From the NCBI GenBank assembly GCA_003559215.1, contig PWMF01000034.1, positions 1-64,000 of the forward strand: a stretch of DNA of 64,000 nucleotides. Reading direction: 5' to 3'. This DNA comes from Natrialbaceae archaeon (lineage in GTDB: Archaea > Halobacteriota > Halobacteria > Halobacteriales > Natrialbaceae). Positions within the stretch are counted from its first letter, which is position 1; each line of letters starts with the position of its first letter. Made by a program: the position numbers and the translations under genes. Positions 8,609 to 18,071 of this stretch are shown here, in pieces. Below the pieces are notes generated by a model that saw only the letters and a program-made list of their open reading frames with translations, did no database searches and had not been told where the DNA came from.

Positions 8609-9150
8609 TGCTCCTCTACGTGCTCGAGAACGCGGTCGAGTTTCTCCTCGACGGCGTGCTGGCGGCGCTCGAGCTCGACGAGGCGGTCGCCGACCTCGAC
8701 GACGTCGCTCTCGGTCGGGAAGCCAAGCGAGTGCAGCGTCTCCTCGGCGGCCTCGTCGGCCTCCTGCTGGAGTTCGAGGATGTCGCCGACGGACTCGCCG
8801 GTCATCTTCGCGAAGGCGGTCGTCGACATGACCTCTTTGAACGCCTCGTTTGCCGTGTTGAGCCAGACGTCACGGAACTCCTCGAGTTCGACGTCTTCGC
8901 CCTCGAGCTGGTCGTTCGCTCGCTCGACCATCTGCTGGGAGGCGTTCATCCAGGCCTCGTAGGCGCGGGCGTAGCCCTCGACGCCTTCGGAGAGTTCGGC
9001 GTCGTCGCTCATCTCGCCGACGGTCTCGGCCCAGCTCTCGACGAATTGGGCCTGGGCTTCGACGTTGTTCTCGAACGCCTCAAGGAACTGCTCGTTCCAC
9101 TGTTCGGCGAACGCGTTCCAGTTCTGCGCCTGTGGTGGTGTGTCTGTCAT
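8605..9150 (-). CDS. phaE: PHA synthase subunit PhaE
   Basis: PhaE is the non-catalytic partner of class III PhaC. The 181-residue protein is helical and acidic. The haloarchaeal-type blocks [30 protein letters not shown] and [13 protein letters not shown] are present, followed by a C-terminal coiled-coil-like stretch ([22 protein letters not shown], shown in part). It is shorter than bacterial PhaE, as usual in haloarchaea. The stop overlaps the phaC start (ATGA), which supports tight co-expression at equal ratio. Confidence 0.92.
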   Translation of the reverse strand: MTDTPPQAQNWNAFAEQWNEQFLEAFENNVEAQAQFVESWAETVGEMSDDAELSEGVEGYARAYEAWMNASQQMVERANDQLEGEDVELEEFRDVWLNTANEAFKEVMSTTAFAKMTGESVGDILELQQEADEAAEETLHSLGFPTESDVVEVGDRLVELERRQHAVEEKLDRVLEHVEEQ

Positions 9151-9192
9151 TGTGGGGAAAATTGGGATCGTGTAAACAAAAGGCTATGGTCG

Positions 9193-9678
9193 TTACGCCG
9201 AAACGTCGAACTCCTCGGCGACGGAGTCGACGTTCTCGGTGACGGCCGATACGTTCTCCTCGGCCTGCTCGTGGGCCTCGAGCATGGCGTCGAAGCTCGT
9301 GTCGACGACGTCGGCGTAGCTTGCGGAGAACTCGTCGTAGGCGGCCTCGGACTCGTGGAGGGCCTCGGCGACGGCGGAGATCGACTCCTGCTGGGCGTCG
9401 GTCATCGCGTCGACGTTCTCCTCGAACTGCGCGCGGAACTCCTCGAGGTCGACGCCGTCCTCGGGCATCGACGCCTCGACGGCGTCGAAGTAGGCCACGA
9501 CGGCGCCCTTGGTGAACTCGGCGTTGGTCTCGACGGCCGAGCTCGAGGACTCGACGGCGTCGACGAAGGCGCCGAAGGAGGTCTTCTGGGCCTCGAGGGC
9601 GTCGTGGGTGAGCTGCTGGCTCTGTTCGATGGCGGTGCGCTGTGCGGTAAACATGGCGGTGAATGGGTTCTGTGTCAT
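9193..9678 (-). CDS. phaP: Phasin-like PHA granule protein
   Basis: This 161-residue helical, acidic protein begins MTQNPFTAMFTAQRTAIEQS, like haloarchaeal phasins that coat PHA granules and control their number and size. It has no enzyme motif and is rich in Ala, Glu and heptad-like repeats throughout. It overlaps the upstream AbrB-type gene by 4 bp and is followed 42 bp later by phaE, so regulator-phaP-phaE-phaC form one operon. The name rests on composition, the N-terminal match and context. Confidence 0.85.
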   Translation of the reverse strand: MTQNPFTAMFTAQRTAIEQSQQLTHDALEAQKTSFGAFVDAVESSSSAVETNAEFTKGAVVAYFDAVEASMPEDGVDLEEFRAQFEENVDAMTDAQQESISAVAEALHESEAAYDEFSASYADVVDTSFDAMLEAHEQAEENVSAVTENVDSVAEEFDVSA

Positions 9679-9995
9679 TGGTCTTGCTCTCGGTTTCGCT
9701 TGACGGGAACGACGATCGTCTGGACGATATCCCCCTCCTCGATGTCGAGGGTTTCCCGTTCGGGTTCGGGAATACTGATCCGACCGCCGCTCTGGACTCG
9801 TGCCTTGAACGTCGCTGTTCCCATGTTCATCGGCCCAAAGCTCGAGGCGTTCTCGAGTGGGTTCGCGGAGCTTGCCTCCATCATCTGTTTCAGCATCTCC
9901 TGCTGGGATTCGGCGACCTGTTCGCCCGCGTTCTGCATCTGTTCGGCGAACATCGTCGGCGGGAACCAGGGCGATCGGTCGGAGTCGTCCGTCAT
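9675..9995 (-). CDS. phaR: AbrB/SpoVT-type regulator of the PHA operon (PhaR-like)
   Basis: The 106-residue protein starts MTDDSDRSPWFPP. Its C-terminal half, FKARVQSGGRISIPEPERETLDIEEGDIVQ, is a typical AbrB/MazE swapped-hairpin DNA-binding fold. The N-terminal half is helical and Met/Gln-rich and could bind granules or polymer. In other haloarchaea a protein of this type in the same position acts as an autoregulator of phaP; I transfer that role by position. The start at 9995 rather than 10055 is set by a TATA-like TTATTAG 27 bp upstream. Confidence 0.82.
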   Translation of the reverse strand: MTDDSDRSPWFPPTMFAEQMQNAGEQVAESQQEMLKQMMEASSANPLENASSFGPMNMGTATFKARVQSGGRISIPEPERETLDIEEGDIVQTIVVPVKRNREQDQ

Positions 9996-10016
9996 CACTC
10001 CAGTCAATGCGCTCCG

Positions 10017-10028
10017 CACTAATAAGGG
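10017..10028 (-). promoter_or_regulatory. TATA-like promoter of the phaR-phaP-phaE-phaC operon
   Basis: On the minus strand CCCTTATTAGTG is centred about 27 bp from the start at 9995, fitting a leaderless transcript. If the AbrB protein autoregulates, its operator should be next to this box; I see no clear palindrome. Confidence 0.5.
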
Positions 10029-10228
10029 TTTCCGATTCCTACCATTGAGTGCCATTGAGTGGTTTGAAACGAATTCTAGCGGTCACCATCGCCCCGTAGT
10101 GCGGTTTCCGGCTCGAGCCCGCGTCGGGGGCATTCGAAAGCGTCGGTTACCACGCCGTCGCCGGCACGGATAACCGCGCATTGTGCAGCCAAAGAGGTAT
10201 AACGGGCTCGTCCCTATAGCGAGAGTAG

Positions 10229-10858
10229 ATGTCCCACCAGAACGCCGGCGAGAACGGGTTTGGTGCCCTGGCCAACGCCTGGTCCACCGCAACCCGATCC
10301 GTTCTCCGGAGTGCGACCGCGGCCAACCGCGCCGCCGTCGCCGCGATGGATTCGGCCCAGACGGAATCGAACGGAAACCAGACCGACGCCTCGATCCCCT
10401 CCCTCGAGTACGCCAACGCCGACTGGAGCTTCGAGCGAACCGTAGAGGATCCGACCGCGCTGGGTCCTGGCGATCAGGTCACCTTCGAGAAACAACTCTC
10501 AGACGAGGACGTGCGCGCGTTCGCCGAGATCAGCGGCGACACGAACCGCCTCCACCTCGACGACGGGTTCGCCGCCGACACCCGGTTCGGCGAGCGCATC
10601 GTCCACGGCACCCTCGTTTCGGGGCTGATCAGCGCCGCGCTGGCCCGGCTCCCCGGACTGACGATCTACCTCTCCCAGGACCTCGAGTTCGCCGGCCCCG
10701 TCGGGATCGACGACCGGGTCTCCGCCCGCGTCGAGATCGTCGAGGACCTCGGCAACAACCAGTACCGACTCGAGACGGTCGTCCGCGACGAGGACGACGA
10801 CGCGACGGTCGTCGACGGCGAGGCGGTCGTCCTCATCGACGATATGCCTGAGGCCTGA
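10229..10858 (+). CDS. phaJ: MaoC-family (R)-specific enoyl-CoA hydratase, PhaJ-like
   Basis: The C-terminal hot-dog domain (about residues 85-205) has the hydratase-2 motif: SGDTNRLHLDDGFAADTRFG followed by IVHGTLVSGL, with the catalytic Asp and His. Enzymes of this kind make (R)-3-hydroxyacyl-CoA from beta-oxidation intermediates and feed PHA synthesis. The first 80 residues are an extra region, Ala- and Ser-rich then acidic, not part of the hydratase fold. It is divergent from the PHA operon across about 230 bp, with TATA-like GGTATAAC about 30 bp upstream. PHA role is inferred from position. Confidence 0.87.
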   Translation: MSHQNAGENGFGALANAWSTATRSVLRSATAANRAAVAAMDSAQTESNGNQTDASIPSLEYANADWSFERTVEDPTALGPGDQVTFEKQLSDEDVRAFAEISGDTNRLHLDDGFAADTRFGERIVHGTLVSGLISAALARLPGLTIYLSQDLEFAGPVGIDDRVSARVEIVEDLGNNQYRLETVVRDEDDDATVVDGEAVVLIDDMPEA

Positions 10859-11045
10859 GACGGTCTACCGCACCCGTTTTCGGCGGCTCCGTGATCCCCA
10901 TTCGGGTACGCCGGGACCGCCCTCTCGAAGCGGCCCGTTTGCGTCTTCCCTCGCTCGAGGGCGGGCGACTCGAGCTACCCGCTGCCGCAGTCGCGGGTTT
11001 TCGCCTTGCGCGTTCTATAAGTAGTTCCTCGCGGAACGGGCCACC

Positions 11046-12413
11046 ATGACACTGTTCGGGACCGCAGGGATCCGCGGGCCAGTCGAGACCGTCTCACCAT
11101 CGCTCGCGCTCTCAGTCGGCCAGGCCGCGGGCGAACCCGGAACGACGTTCGTCGTGGGTCGTGACGGACGGGAGACGGGGCCGGCGCTGGCCGCGGCGAT
11201 GGAAGCGGGCCTCGAGAGCGCCGGCGCCGACGTCCACCGCGTCGGTCGCGTGCCGACGCCGGCACTGGCGTTCGCTTCTCGAGGTCGGCGCGGCGTGATG
11301 CTCACGGCGAGTCACAACCCCCCGAGCGACAACGGAATCAAGCTGTTCGTCGACGGCGTCGAGTACGACAGCGACGCCGAGGCCCTGATCGACGAGCAGG
11401 TCAGTGCCGGCGGCTCCGGGCTGGCTTCCTGGGAGGAGTGGGGCCGGTCGGAACGGGCCGACGTCCTCGGACGCTACTGCGACGCCGTCACCGACTACGT
11501 CCGCAGCCAGTTCGGCGGCGAGTCGCCGCTCGCGGGACTGTCGATCGCCGTCGACTGCGGGAACGGCGTCGGCGCGCTGGCGACGCCGCAGGTGCTCGAC
11601 GACCTCGGCGCCGACGTCGTCGGCGTCAACGCGAACGTCGACGGCCACTTCTCCGGCCGGGACAGCAAGCCGACCCCCGAGACCCTGACGGAGTTCAGCG
11701 ACTTCCTCGCCGAGGGATCGTTCGACCTCGGCCTGGCTCACGACGGCGACGCCGACCGGCTCGTCGTCCTCGAGCCCGACGGGGAGGTCGTCCACGAGGA
11801 TACCGTCCTCGCACTCGCCGCGGCCCACTACACCGGCGCGAGCGAGACTGCCGACCCGGTCGTCGTCACGACGCCGAACGCCTCGGCCCGGATCGACGAG
11901 CGCGTTCGGGCGGCCGGCGGCCGCGTCGAGCGAGTCCGCCTGGGTGCGCTCCACGAGGGGATCGCGCGGGAACGCGACCGTGCCGGGGACGACGCCGAGG
12001 TCGTCTTCGCGGCAGAACCCTGGAAGCACATCCACACGAGCTTCGGCGGCTGGATCGACGGCGTCGCGAGCGCCGGCGTCGTCGCCGCCCTCGTCGCCGA
12101 GGCCGGCGACGTCGCCACGCTTCGAGAGCCGGTTACCGAACGCCCCTACCGGAAGGTCAGCGTGGACTGCCCCGACCGGCTCAAGGCCGACGCGATGGCC
12201 CGCCTCGAGTCCGATCTGCCCGAGGCGTTTCCCGAGTCGAGCGTCGACACGAGCTACGGCGTGCGCCTCGAGTTCGCGGACGCCTCGTGGCTGCTCGTCC
12301 GTCCCAGTGGAACCGAACCCTACGTTCGGCTGTACGCCGAGAGCGACGAGGTCGACGAACTGGTCGCGAAGGGACGGACTGTTATCGAGTCGGCGATCGA
12401 AACGGTTCGGTAG
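11046..12413 (+). CDS. glmM: Phosphohexomutase family protein (GlmM/phosphomannomutase-like)
   Basis: The alpha-D-phosphohexomutase family moves phosphate between C1 and C6 (or C5) of sugars through a phosphoserine. The phosphoserine loop is TASHNPPSDNGIK (Ser near 89), the metal loop HDGDADRLVV near 235, and the phosphate-binding loop PSGTEPYVR near 420. The 455-residue length is normal. Substrate cannot be read from sequence: glucosamine-, mannose- or pentose-phosphate are all possible. It directly precedes a nucleoside uptake and phosphorolysis cluster, so a phosphopentomutase role on ribose-1-phosphate is worth considering. Confidence 0.85.
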   Translation: MTLFGTAGIRGPVETVSPSLALSVGQAAGEPGTTFVVGRDGRETGPALAAAMEAGLESAGADVHRVGRVPTPALAFASRGRRGVMLTASHNPPSDNGIKLFVDGVEYDSDAEALIDEQVSAGGSGLASWEEWGRSERADVLGRYCDAVTDYVRSQFGGESPLAGLSIAVDCGNGVGALATPQVLDDLGADVVGVNANVDGHFSGRDSKPTPETLTEFSDFLAEGSFDLGLAHDGDADRLVVLEPDGEVVHEDTVLALAAAHYTGASETADPVVVTTPNASARIDERVRAAGGRVERVRLGALHEGIARERDRAGDDAEVVFAAEPWKHIHTSFGGWIDGVASAGVVAALVAEAGDVATLREPVTERPYRKVSVDCPDRLKADAMARLESDLPEAFPESSVDTSYGVRLEFADASWLLVRPSGTEPYVRLYAESDEVDELVAKGRTVIESAIETVR

Positions 12414-12479
12414 GGTCACCGAACCCGCTCGCAGTCCGACCGTCCGGCACGATCGGTGGGTCCGCGCTGCGGTGACTCC

Positions 12480-12585
12480 TCGAAAAATAACTTAACTGCC
12501 ATTTGTCAACTGATACAATGCATATTTGTCCAGTTAGCCGGTCGAATCCGGATCATTTAACCCAGTCTCGTGCAGTACCGAGAGC
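12480..12585 (+). promoter_or_regulatory. Promoter region of the nucleoside importer operon
   Basis: This AT-rich stretch precedes the substrate-binding lipoprotein gene. CATTTAACC lies about 30 bp before the ATG and could be the TATA box. Upstream, ATTTGTCAACTG and ATTTGTCCAGTT form an approximate direct repeat about 25 bp apart, and AACTG/CAGTT within them also form an inverted pair. Such a paired site may be an operator. Functional assignment is inference. Confidence 0.4.
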
Positions 12586-13638
12586 ATGGCACGTAACAGG
12601 CGGCAGTTCTTGTGCGGTGCGGGCGCGGCCGGACTCGTGGCGGCGGCCGGCTGCGTCGGCGGGTTCGGCGACGAAGGGGACGGGGACGACGTCGAGGTCG
12701 GGATGGTCTATGCCACCGGCGGGCTCGGCGACGACTCGTTTAACGACATGGCACAGCAGGGAGCTGTCCAGGCCGAGGAGGAGTACGGGATCTCCTTCGA
12801 CGAGGCCGAACCCGAGTCGGTCGGGGAGTTCGACGATGCACAGCGGAGTTTCGCCGAATCGGGCGACTACGACCTGGTCAACTGCATCGGCTTCGCCCAG
12901 GAAGAAGCCCTCGAGGGCAACGCCGAGGAGTACCCTGACCAGGACTTCATCATCGTCGACACGGTCGTCGAGGCCGACAACGTTCGTAGCTACCTGTTCG
13001 ACGAGCCCGCGGGTTCGTTCCTGGTCGGAAACCTGGCCGGACTGCTGACCGACGAGGAGTTCGCGGCCGGCGACGGCGAGACCAACCCCGACGAGTCCGC
13101 CGTCGGCTTCGTCGGCGGTGAGGAGTCGCCGCTGATCGAGTCGTTCCACGCCGGCTTCGAGGCCGGCGTCGAACACGCCAATCCGGACGCGGAGGTGTTC
13201 TCGAGCTACGTCGGCGACTTCAACGACACGGCCAGCGGGCAGGAGGCGGCCCGGACGATGTACGAGTCGGGTGCGGACATCGTCTTCCACGCGGCCGGCC
13301 GCACGGGGATCGGCGTCTTCCAGGCGGCCGAGGGCCAGGGCCGGTTCGCGATCGGCGTCGACGACGACCAGTCGGTGAGCCAGGAGGATTACGCCGACGT
13401 CATCCTCGCGAGCATGGTCAAACGCGTCGACGAGGCAGTGTTCGACGCGATCGGCTCCGTCGTCGACGACGCGTTCGAGGGCGGCGAGATCGAGGAGATC
13501 GGCCTCGAGGACGACGGCGTCGAGGCGGTCTACGGGCAGTCGATCGGCGACGAGATCCCCGACGAGATCCGAGAGGAGGTCGACGAGACGCGCCAGCAGC
13601 TCATCGACGGCGAAATCGACGTCCCCGACGAGTTGTAA
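12586..13638 (+). CDS. BMP-family substrate-binding lipoprotein (nucleoside ABC importer)
   Basis: The 350-residue protein starts with a Tat lipoprotein signal, RRQFLCGAG then VAAAGC, placing the mature protein on the outer membrane face through a lipid-anchored Cys near residue 24. The rest is a BMP/Med family domain (VGMVYATGGLGDDSFNDMAQQG; AARTMYESGADIVFHAAGRTG; IGVDDDQS), known to bind purine and pyrimidine nucleosides. It is the first gene of a four-gene ABC operon followed by cytidine deaminase, which supports a nucleoside substrate. Confidence 0.9.
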   Translation: MARNRRQFLCGAGAAGLVAAAGCVGGFGDEGDGDDVEVGMVYATGGLGDDSFNDMAQQGAVQAEEEYGISFDEAEPESVGEFDDAQRSFAESGDYDLVNCIGFAQEEALEGNAEEYPDQDFIIVDTVVEADNVRSYLFDEPAGSFLVGNLAGLLTDEEFAAGDGETNPDESAVGFVGGEESPLIESFHAGFEAGVEHANPDAEVFSSYVGDFNDTASGQEAARTMYESGADIVFHAAGRTGIGVFQAAEGQGRFAIGVDDDQSVSQEDYADVILASMVKRVDEAVFDAIGSVVDDAFEGGEIEEIGLEDDGVEAVYGQSIGDEIPDEIREEVDETRQQLIDGEIDVPDEL

Positions 13639-13642
13639 CGTG

Positions 13643-15253
13643 ATGAGCGAGCCTGGTACGGCCACCGGTGTGGGTGCGGGACCGAGCGAGGACCTCGCCG
13701 TCCACCTCGACGGAATCACGAAACGGTTCCCCGGGGTCGTCGCGAACGACGACGTCGACCTCCGCGTCGAGCGGGGCAGCGTTCACGCGTTACTGGGTGA
13801 GAACGGGGCGGGAAAGACGACCCTGATGAACGTTCTCTACGGGCTCTACGAACCCACCGAGGGACGGGTCGTCGTCGACGAGAAACCCCGGCAGTTCGAC
13901 AGGCCCCGCGACGCGATCGACACAGGCGTCGGGATGATCCACCAGCACTTCATGCTGGTCGACACGATGACCGTCGCCGAGAACATCGCGCTGGGCAACG
14001 AGCCCAAGAAGTGGGGCGGCCTGGCGGTCGATCGCGACCGCATCGAGCGCGAAATCGCCGACCTCTGCGACCGATACGGCTTTTCGGTCGATCCGTCCGC
14101 CACGGTCGGCGAGCTGAGCGTCGGTGCCCAGCAGCGCGTCGAGATCCTGAAGGCGCTGTACCGCGGCGCGGACGTCCTCATTCTGGACGAGCCGACGGCC
14201 GTGCTCACGCCCCAGGAGGTCGAGGACCTCTACGGCGTCCTCGAGGAACTCACGGAGCAGGGGAAGACGATCATCTTCATCACCCACAAGCTTGGCGAGG
14301 CCATGCATTCGGCCGACGCGATCACCGTCCTTCGGGACGGGAAGTCGGTCGGGACCGTCGAGCCGGCGACGACCACCCGCGAGGACCTCGCCGAGCTCAT
14401 GGTCGGCCGGGAGGTCCTGCTCGAGGCCGACAGCGATCCGGTCGAGACCGGTGGAGCGATCCTCTCGGCGTCGAACGTGACCGTCGAAAACGACCGCGGC
14501 GTCGAGGTCGTTTCGGGGATCGACCTCGAGGTCCGGGCCGGCGAGATCGTCGGCATCGCGGGCGTCGACGGCAACGGGCAAAGCGAGCTGATCGAGGCGA
14601 TCACGGGGCTGCAAACGCCCGACGAGGGGACGGTTCGGTTCGACGGCGACGACGTCACGAACTGGTCCCGCCGCCGACGGATCGACGCCGGGATGGCACA
14701 CGTCCCCGAGGACCGCCACGAACAGGGACTGGTCATGCCGTTCGACCTCGTCGAAAACGCCGTCCTCGGCAGCCAGCGCTCACCGCGGTTCGCCCGCGGC
14801 GGCCGCATCGACTGGGCCGGCGTCCGGGACCACGCCGAGGACGTCATCGAGACTTACGACGTCAGACCGCCCAACGCCGACGCCGACGCGGAGTCCTTCT
14901 CCGGCGGTAACCAGCAGAAGTTCGTCGTCGGCCGCGAACTCGAGCGCGACCCGGAGCTCGTCGTCGCGACCCACCCCACGCGGGGCGTCGACATCGGATC
15001 GACCGAGTTCATCCACGAGCGACTGCTCGATCTCCGACGCGAGGGGAAGGCCGTGCTGCTCGTCTCCTCGGCGCTCGACGAGGTCCAGTCGCTGTCGGAT
15101 CGCCTCGCGGTCATCTACGAGGGCGAGTTCGTCGACGTCACCGATCCCGACACCGTCACCGAGGAGGAACTCGGCCTGTTGATGGCCGGCGAACGACCCG
15201 ACGAGACCCCGCAGTCGGAAGCGAGCGACCTCATCGAAGGGGGTGATCGCTGA
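13643..15253 (+). CDS. Nucleoside ABC transporter, dual ATPase subunit
   Basis: This protein of about 536 residues has two ABC ATPase domains, as in sugar and nucleoside importers (RbsA/YufO type). The first has Walker A GENGAGKTT, signature LSVGAQQRVE and Walker B LILDEPTAVL. The second has degenerate Walker A GVDGNGQSE, signature FSGGNQQKF and ATHPTRGVDIGS in place of a classical Walker B. The start is ATG 13643; the track's GTG sits one codon before. It begins 4 bases after the lipoprotein stop and its end overlaps the first permease by 1 base. Confidence 0.93.
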   Translation: MSEPGTATGVGAGPSEDLAVHLDGITKRFPGVVANDDVDLRVERGSVHALLGENGAGKTTLMNVLYGLYEPTEGRVVVDEKPRQFDRPRDAIDTGVGMIHQHFMLVDTMTVAENIALGNEPKKWGGLAVDRDRIEREIADLCDRYGFSVDPSATVGELSVGAQQRVEILKALYRGADVLILDEPTAVLTPQEVEDLYGVLEELTEQGKTIIFITHKLGEAMHSADAITVLRDGKSVGTVEPATTTREDLAELMVGREVLLEADSDPVETGGAILSASNVTVENDRGVEVVSGIDLEVRAGEIVGIAGVDGNGQSELIEAITGLQTPDEGTVRFDGDDVTNWSRRRRIDAGMAHVPEDRHEQGLVMPFDLVENAVLGSQRSPRFARGGRIDWAGVRDHAEDVIETYDVRPPNADADAESFSGGNQQKFVVGRELERDPELVVATHPTRGVDIGSTEFIHERLLDLRREGKAVLLVSSALDEVQSLSDRLAVIYEGEFVDVTDPDTVTEEELGLLMAGERPDETPQSEASDLIEGGDR

Positions 15254-16479
15254 TGCGCGAGGACCTCGAGCAGTTGCTCGAGCGACTGATCCACGCCTCG
15301 GTGGCCGAACGGGTCGCCATCAGCGTCGCGGCACTCGTCGCAGCGATCCTCGTCGGGGGGGTGCTCGTCTTCGTCTCTGGCGGGTTCGCCTCCTGTCGGG
15401 CCGGCCTCGATCTCGCCGGCGTCACCTTCTGTTACAACCCGATTCAGGTCTACTACGAGCTGTTCCTCGGCTCGCTGGGTCATCCCCTCGAGGGCGACTG
15501 GAGCCCGATGAACTACAGCCTCGCGACGACGCTGCGACAGACGACGCTGCTGATCTTCGCCGGCCTCTCGGTGGCCGTCGCGTTCCGCGCGGGGCTCTTT
15601 AACATCGGGACGCAGGGCCAGCTGGTCATCGGCGGGCTGCTGACCGCGGTGACGGTCCTGTTCGCCGCGTCGTACGTCCCCGGCGGCTTCGTCGGCACCG
15701 TTCTGTTGATCCCAATCGGCGTGCTCGCGGGTGCCGTCGGCGGGGGCCTCTACGGGGCGATCCCCGGCGCACTCAAGGCCTACGCGGGCGCGAACGAGGT
15801 CATCACGACGATCATGCTCAACTTCATCGCGGCCGGCGTCGCCTCGACGCTGCTCTCCTGGCGGTTCCAGGATCCCGACAGCGCGAACCCCCAGACCCGG
15901 GCGATCCCGGAGTACGCGGAGATCCCGAATATTCCGGTCGTTGGCTTCAGCGGCCGGATGGACTTCTCCTTGCTCGCGCTCGGCTTCGCGGTCGCGCTCA
16001 TGATCGGTATCGCCTGGCTGCTCGCCCGGACCTCGTTCGGCTACGAGCTCCGAACGAGCGGCATTCAGCCGAAAGCCGCGGCCTACGGTGGCGTCGACGA
16101 GAAGCGGATGACCGTCGCGAGCATGACCCTCTCGGGGGCGCTCGGCGGGGTCGCCGGCGCCTTCTGGGTGCTGATGGAACACGGCCGCTGGCTCGAGAAC
16201 GTCCCCGCGCTCGGCTTCGACGGGATCGCCGTCTCGATCCTCGCGGGGAACAATCCGTTAGGAGTCGGCGCCGCGGCCTTTCTGTTCGGCGTGCTCTCGA
16301 GCGGGTCGAACGCGATCAACACCGCGACCGACGTCCCGCCCGAACTCGTGGGCGTCCTCTCGGGACTGATCATCCTCTTCGTCGCGATGCCGGAGTTCTT
16401 CCGAATGATTGGGCGTCGGTACGCCGACGTCGGCAGCCCCGAACGGACGCGGTCGACCGGGGGTGAGGCCGATGATTGA
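15253..16479 (+). CDS. Nucleoside ABC transporter permease 1
   Basis: This is a 408-residue polytopic protein of the BPD_transp_2 family (YufP-like). Family blocks are GLFNIGTQGQLVIGG and KAYAGANEVITTIMLNFIA, plus the C-terminal GFDGIAVSILAGNNPLGV. A first hydrophobic segment near residue 25 is followed by a 60-residue external loop, then eight or more helices. The start ATG overlaps the stop of the ATPase gene, and its end overlaps permease 2 by 8 bp, indicating translational coupling. Confidence 0.92.
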   Translation: MREDLEQLLERLIHASVAERVAISVAALVAAILVGGVLVFVSGGFASCRAGLDLAGVTFCYNPIQVYYELFLGSLGHPLEGDWSPMNYSLATTLRQTTLLIFAGLSVAVAFRAGLFNIGTQGQLVIGGLLTAVTVLFAASYVPGGFVGTVLLIPIGVLAGAVGGGLYGAIPGALKAYAGANEVITTIMLNFIAAGVASTLLSWRFQDPDSANPQTRAIPEYAEIPNIPVVGFSGRMDFSLLALGFAVALMIGIAWLLARTSFGYELRTSGIQPKAAAYGGVDEKRMTVASMTLSGALGGVAGAFWVLMEHGRWLENVPALGFDGIAVSILAGNNPLGVGAAAFLFGVLSSGSNAINTATDVPPELVGVLSGLIILFVAMPEFFRMIGRRYADVGSPERTRSTGGEADD

Positions 16480-17548
16480 GCTCCCCTCCCGACCCGATCG
16501 TCGGACCCTGCTCGTCGGTCTCGGCGCGATCACGGCGGTGTGGGTCGTCCTCGGGCTCGTCTTCCCCGACTCGTGGGCCGGCGTGTTGCTCTCGATCGCG
16601 GCCAACCCGAGCACGCACACGACGATGCTGCGTCTGGCAGTGCCGATCGCGCTGGCCGCGATTGGCGGCATCTTCGCCGAGAAGAGCGGCGTGATCAACA
16701 TCGGGATCGAGGGGCTGCTGATCGTCTCGGCGTTCTCGGCGATCATCGTCACGTTCTGGCTCGGCTCGGGCGAGTCCACGCTCGCCCTCTCCCATCACTG
16801 GTGGGGCTTCGCGGTTGGCGTCCTCGTCAGCACGCTGTTCGCCCTGCTGTTCGCGATCGTCTGTATCGACTTCAAGGCCGATCAGATCATCGCGGGGCTT
16901 GCCGTCTGGCTGATCGCGCTCGGACTCGCGCCGTTCGTCTCCCGGATCGTCTTCGACAGCCCCAATACCGCGGGCGTCGGCTACTTCCAGAACGTCACGA
17001 TCCCGGTGCTGTCGGAGATCCCGCTGCTGGGCTACCTGCTGTTCGACACACCCCCACAGGTGTACATCATGCTCGCGGCCGCGGTCGCGGGCTGGTACCT
17101 GCTCAACCGAACCGCGTTCGGCCGCTGGGTCGTCGCCAGCGGCGAGAACCCGAAGGCGCTCGATACGGCGGGCGTCGACGTCCGACGGGTTCGCTACACC
17201 GCGGTTCTGCTCTCGGGGATCTTCGCAGGTCTGGGCGGCGCCGGCTTCGCGCTCGGCCAGCTGGGAACGTTCGCCGGCGGCGGCGAGACCGCCATCGGCG
17301 GTCGGGGGTTCATCGCCATCGCAACCTACCTGTTCGCGAACTACCACCCGATCGGCGCGCTGCTGGGTTCGTTCCTCTTTGCGGGGCTCGAGGCGATGCA
17401 GTTCCAGCTCCAGAACCTCGGCTACGCCGTCCCGACGGAGCTCATCCGGACGATCCCCTACGTGACGGTGATCGTCGTGCTCGTCTTCGTCGGCAAGACC
17501 CGGCTGCCGGAGGCCGCAGGCGAGGCCTACGACGGCGACGAGGACTGA
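16472..17548 (+). CDS. Nucleoside ABC transporter permease 2
   Basis: This 358-residue permease is the YufQ-like partner. The blocks AIGGIFAEKSGVINIGIEGL and GENPKALDTAGVDV with RGFIAIATYLFANYHPIGAL are typical. The start is ATG 16472 (MIELPSRPDR); the 21 residues the track puts before it come from antisense-like frame in the preceding gene. About nine hydrophobic helices are visible. It closes the importer operon; cdd begins 62 bp later on the same strand. Confidence 0.92.
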   Translation: MIELPSRPDRRTLLVGLGAITAVWVVLGLVFPDSWAGVLLSIAANPSTHTTMLRLAVPIALAAIGGIFAEKSGVINIGIEGLLIVSAFSAIIVTFWLGSGESTLALSHHWWGFAVGVLVSTLFALLFAIVCIDFKADQIIAGLAVWLIALGLAPFVSRIVFDSPNTAGVGYFQNVTIPVLSEIPLLGYLLFDTPPQVYIMLAAAVAGWYLLNRTAFGRWVVASGENPKALDTAGVDVRRVRYTAVLLSGIFAGLGGAGFALGQLGTFAGGGETAIGGRGFIAIATYLFANYHPIGALLGSFLFAGLEAMQFQLQNLGYAVPTELIRTIPYVTVIVVLVFVGKTRLPEAAGEAYDGDED

Positions 17549-17610
17549 TCGCGGCCTCGTCCCGACGTGCGGGTCGGTGCCTTCTTGGACTCCCTCGCAG
17601 TAGCGCCCGT

Positions 17611-18000
17611 ATGGACGACCTGATCGACGCCGCCCGGGAGATCCAGGCGGACGCACACGTTCCCTACTCCGAGTACCGCGTCGGCGCCGCCCTCGAGACC
17701 GAAGACGGCGAGGTGTTCGTCGGGTGTAACCTCGAGAACGCGAACTTCAGCAACAGCCTCCACGCCGAGGAGGTCGCGATCGCCGAGGCCGTCAAGAACG
17801 GTCACCGGGAGTTCTCCCGGCTGGCGGTCAGCTCCGACCGCCGGGACGGGGTAACCCCCTGCGGGATGTGTCGCCAAACCCTCTCGGAGTTCTGCGACGG
17901 CGACCTGATCGTGCTCTGTGACGAGGGCGACGGCTCCGTCGCCGAGTACACCCTCGAGGAGCTGCTGCCGAACACGATCAGCCAGGAGACGCTCGAGTAA
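17611..18000 (+). CDS. cdd: Cytidine deaminase
   Basis: Cdd deaminates cytidine and deoxycytidine to uridine forms. The 129-residue length is that of the homotetrameric class with one zinc. The catalytic HAEEVAIAEA contains the zinc His/Cys site position and proton-shuttle Glu, and PCGMCRQTLSEF supplies two zinc Cys residues. FVGCNLENANFSNSLHAEE is the substrate region. The start is ATG 17611. Coming after the importer and before a nucleoside phosphorylase, it turns imported cytidine into uridine for phosphorolysis. Confidence 0.95.
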   Translation: MDDLIDAAREIQADAHVPYSEYRVGAALETEDGEVFVGCNLENANFSNSLHAEEVAIAEAVKNGHREFSRLAVSSDRRDGVTPCGMCRQTLSEFCDGDLIVLCDEGDGSVAEYTLEELLPNTISQETLE

Positions 18001-18071
18001 CGCCGGGTCAACTCGGGTCGGGCCCCCATACCAGTCAGAAAGCTTATCAGAAGCGGTTCGGGAGAGGGCAC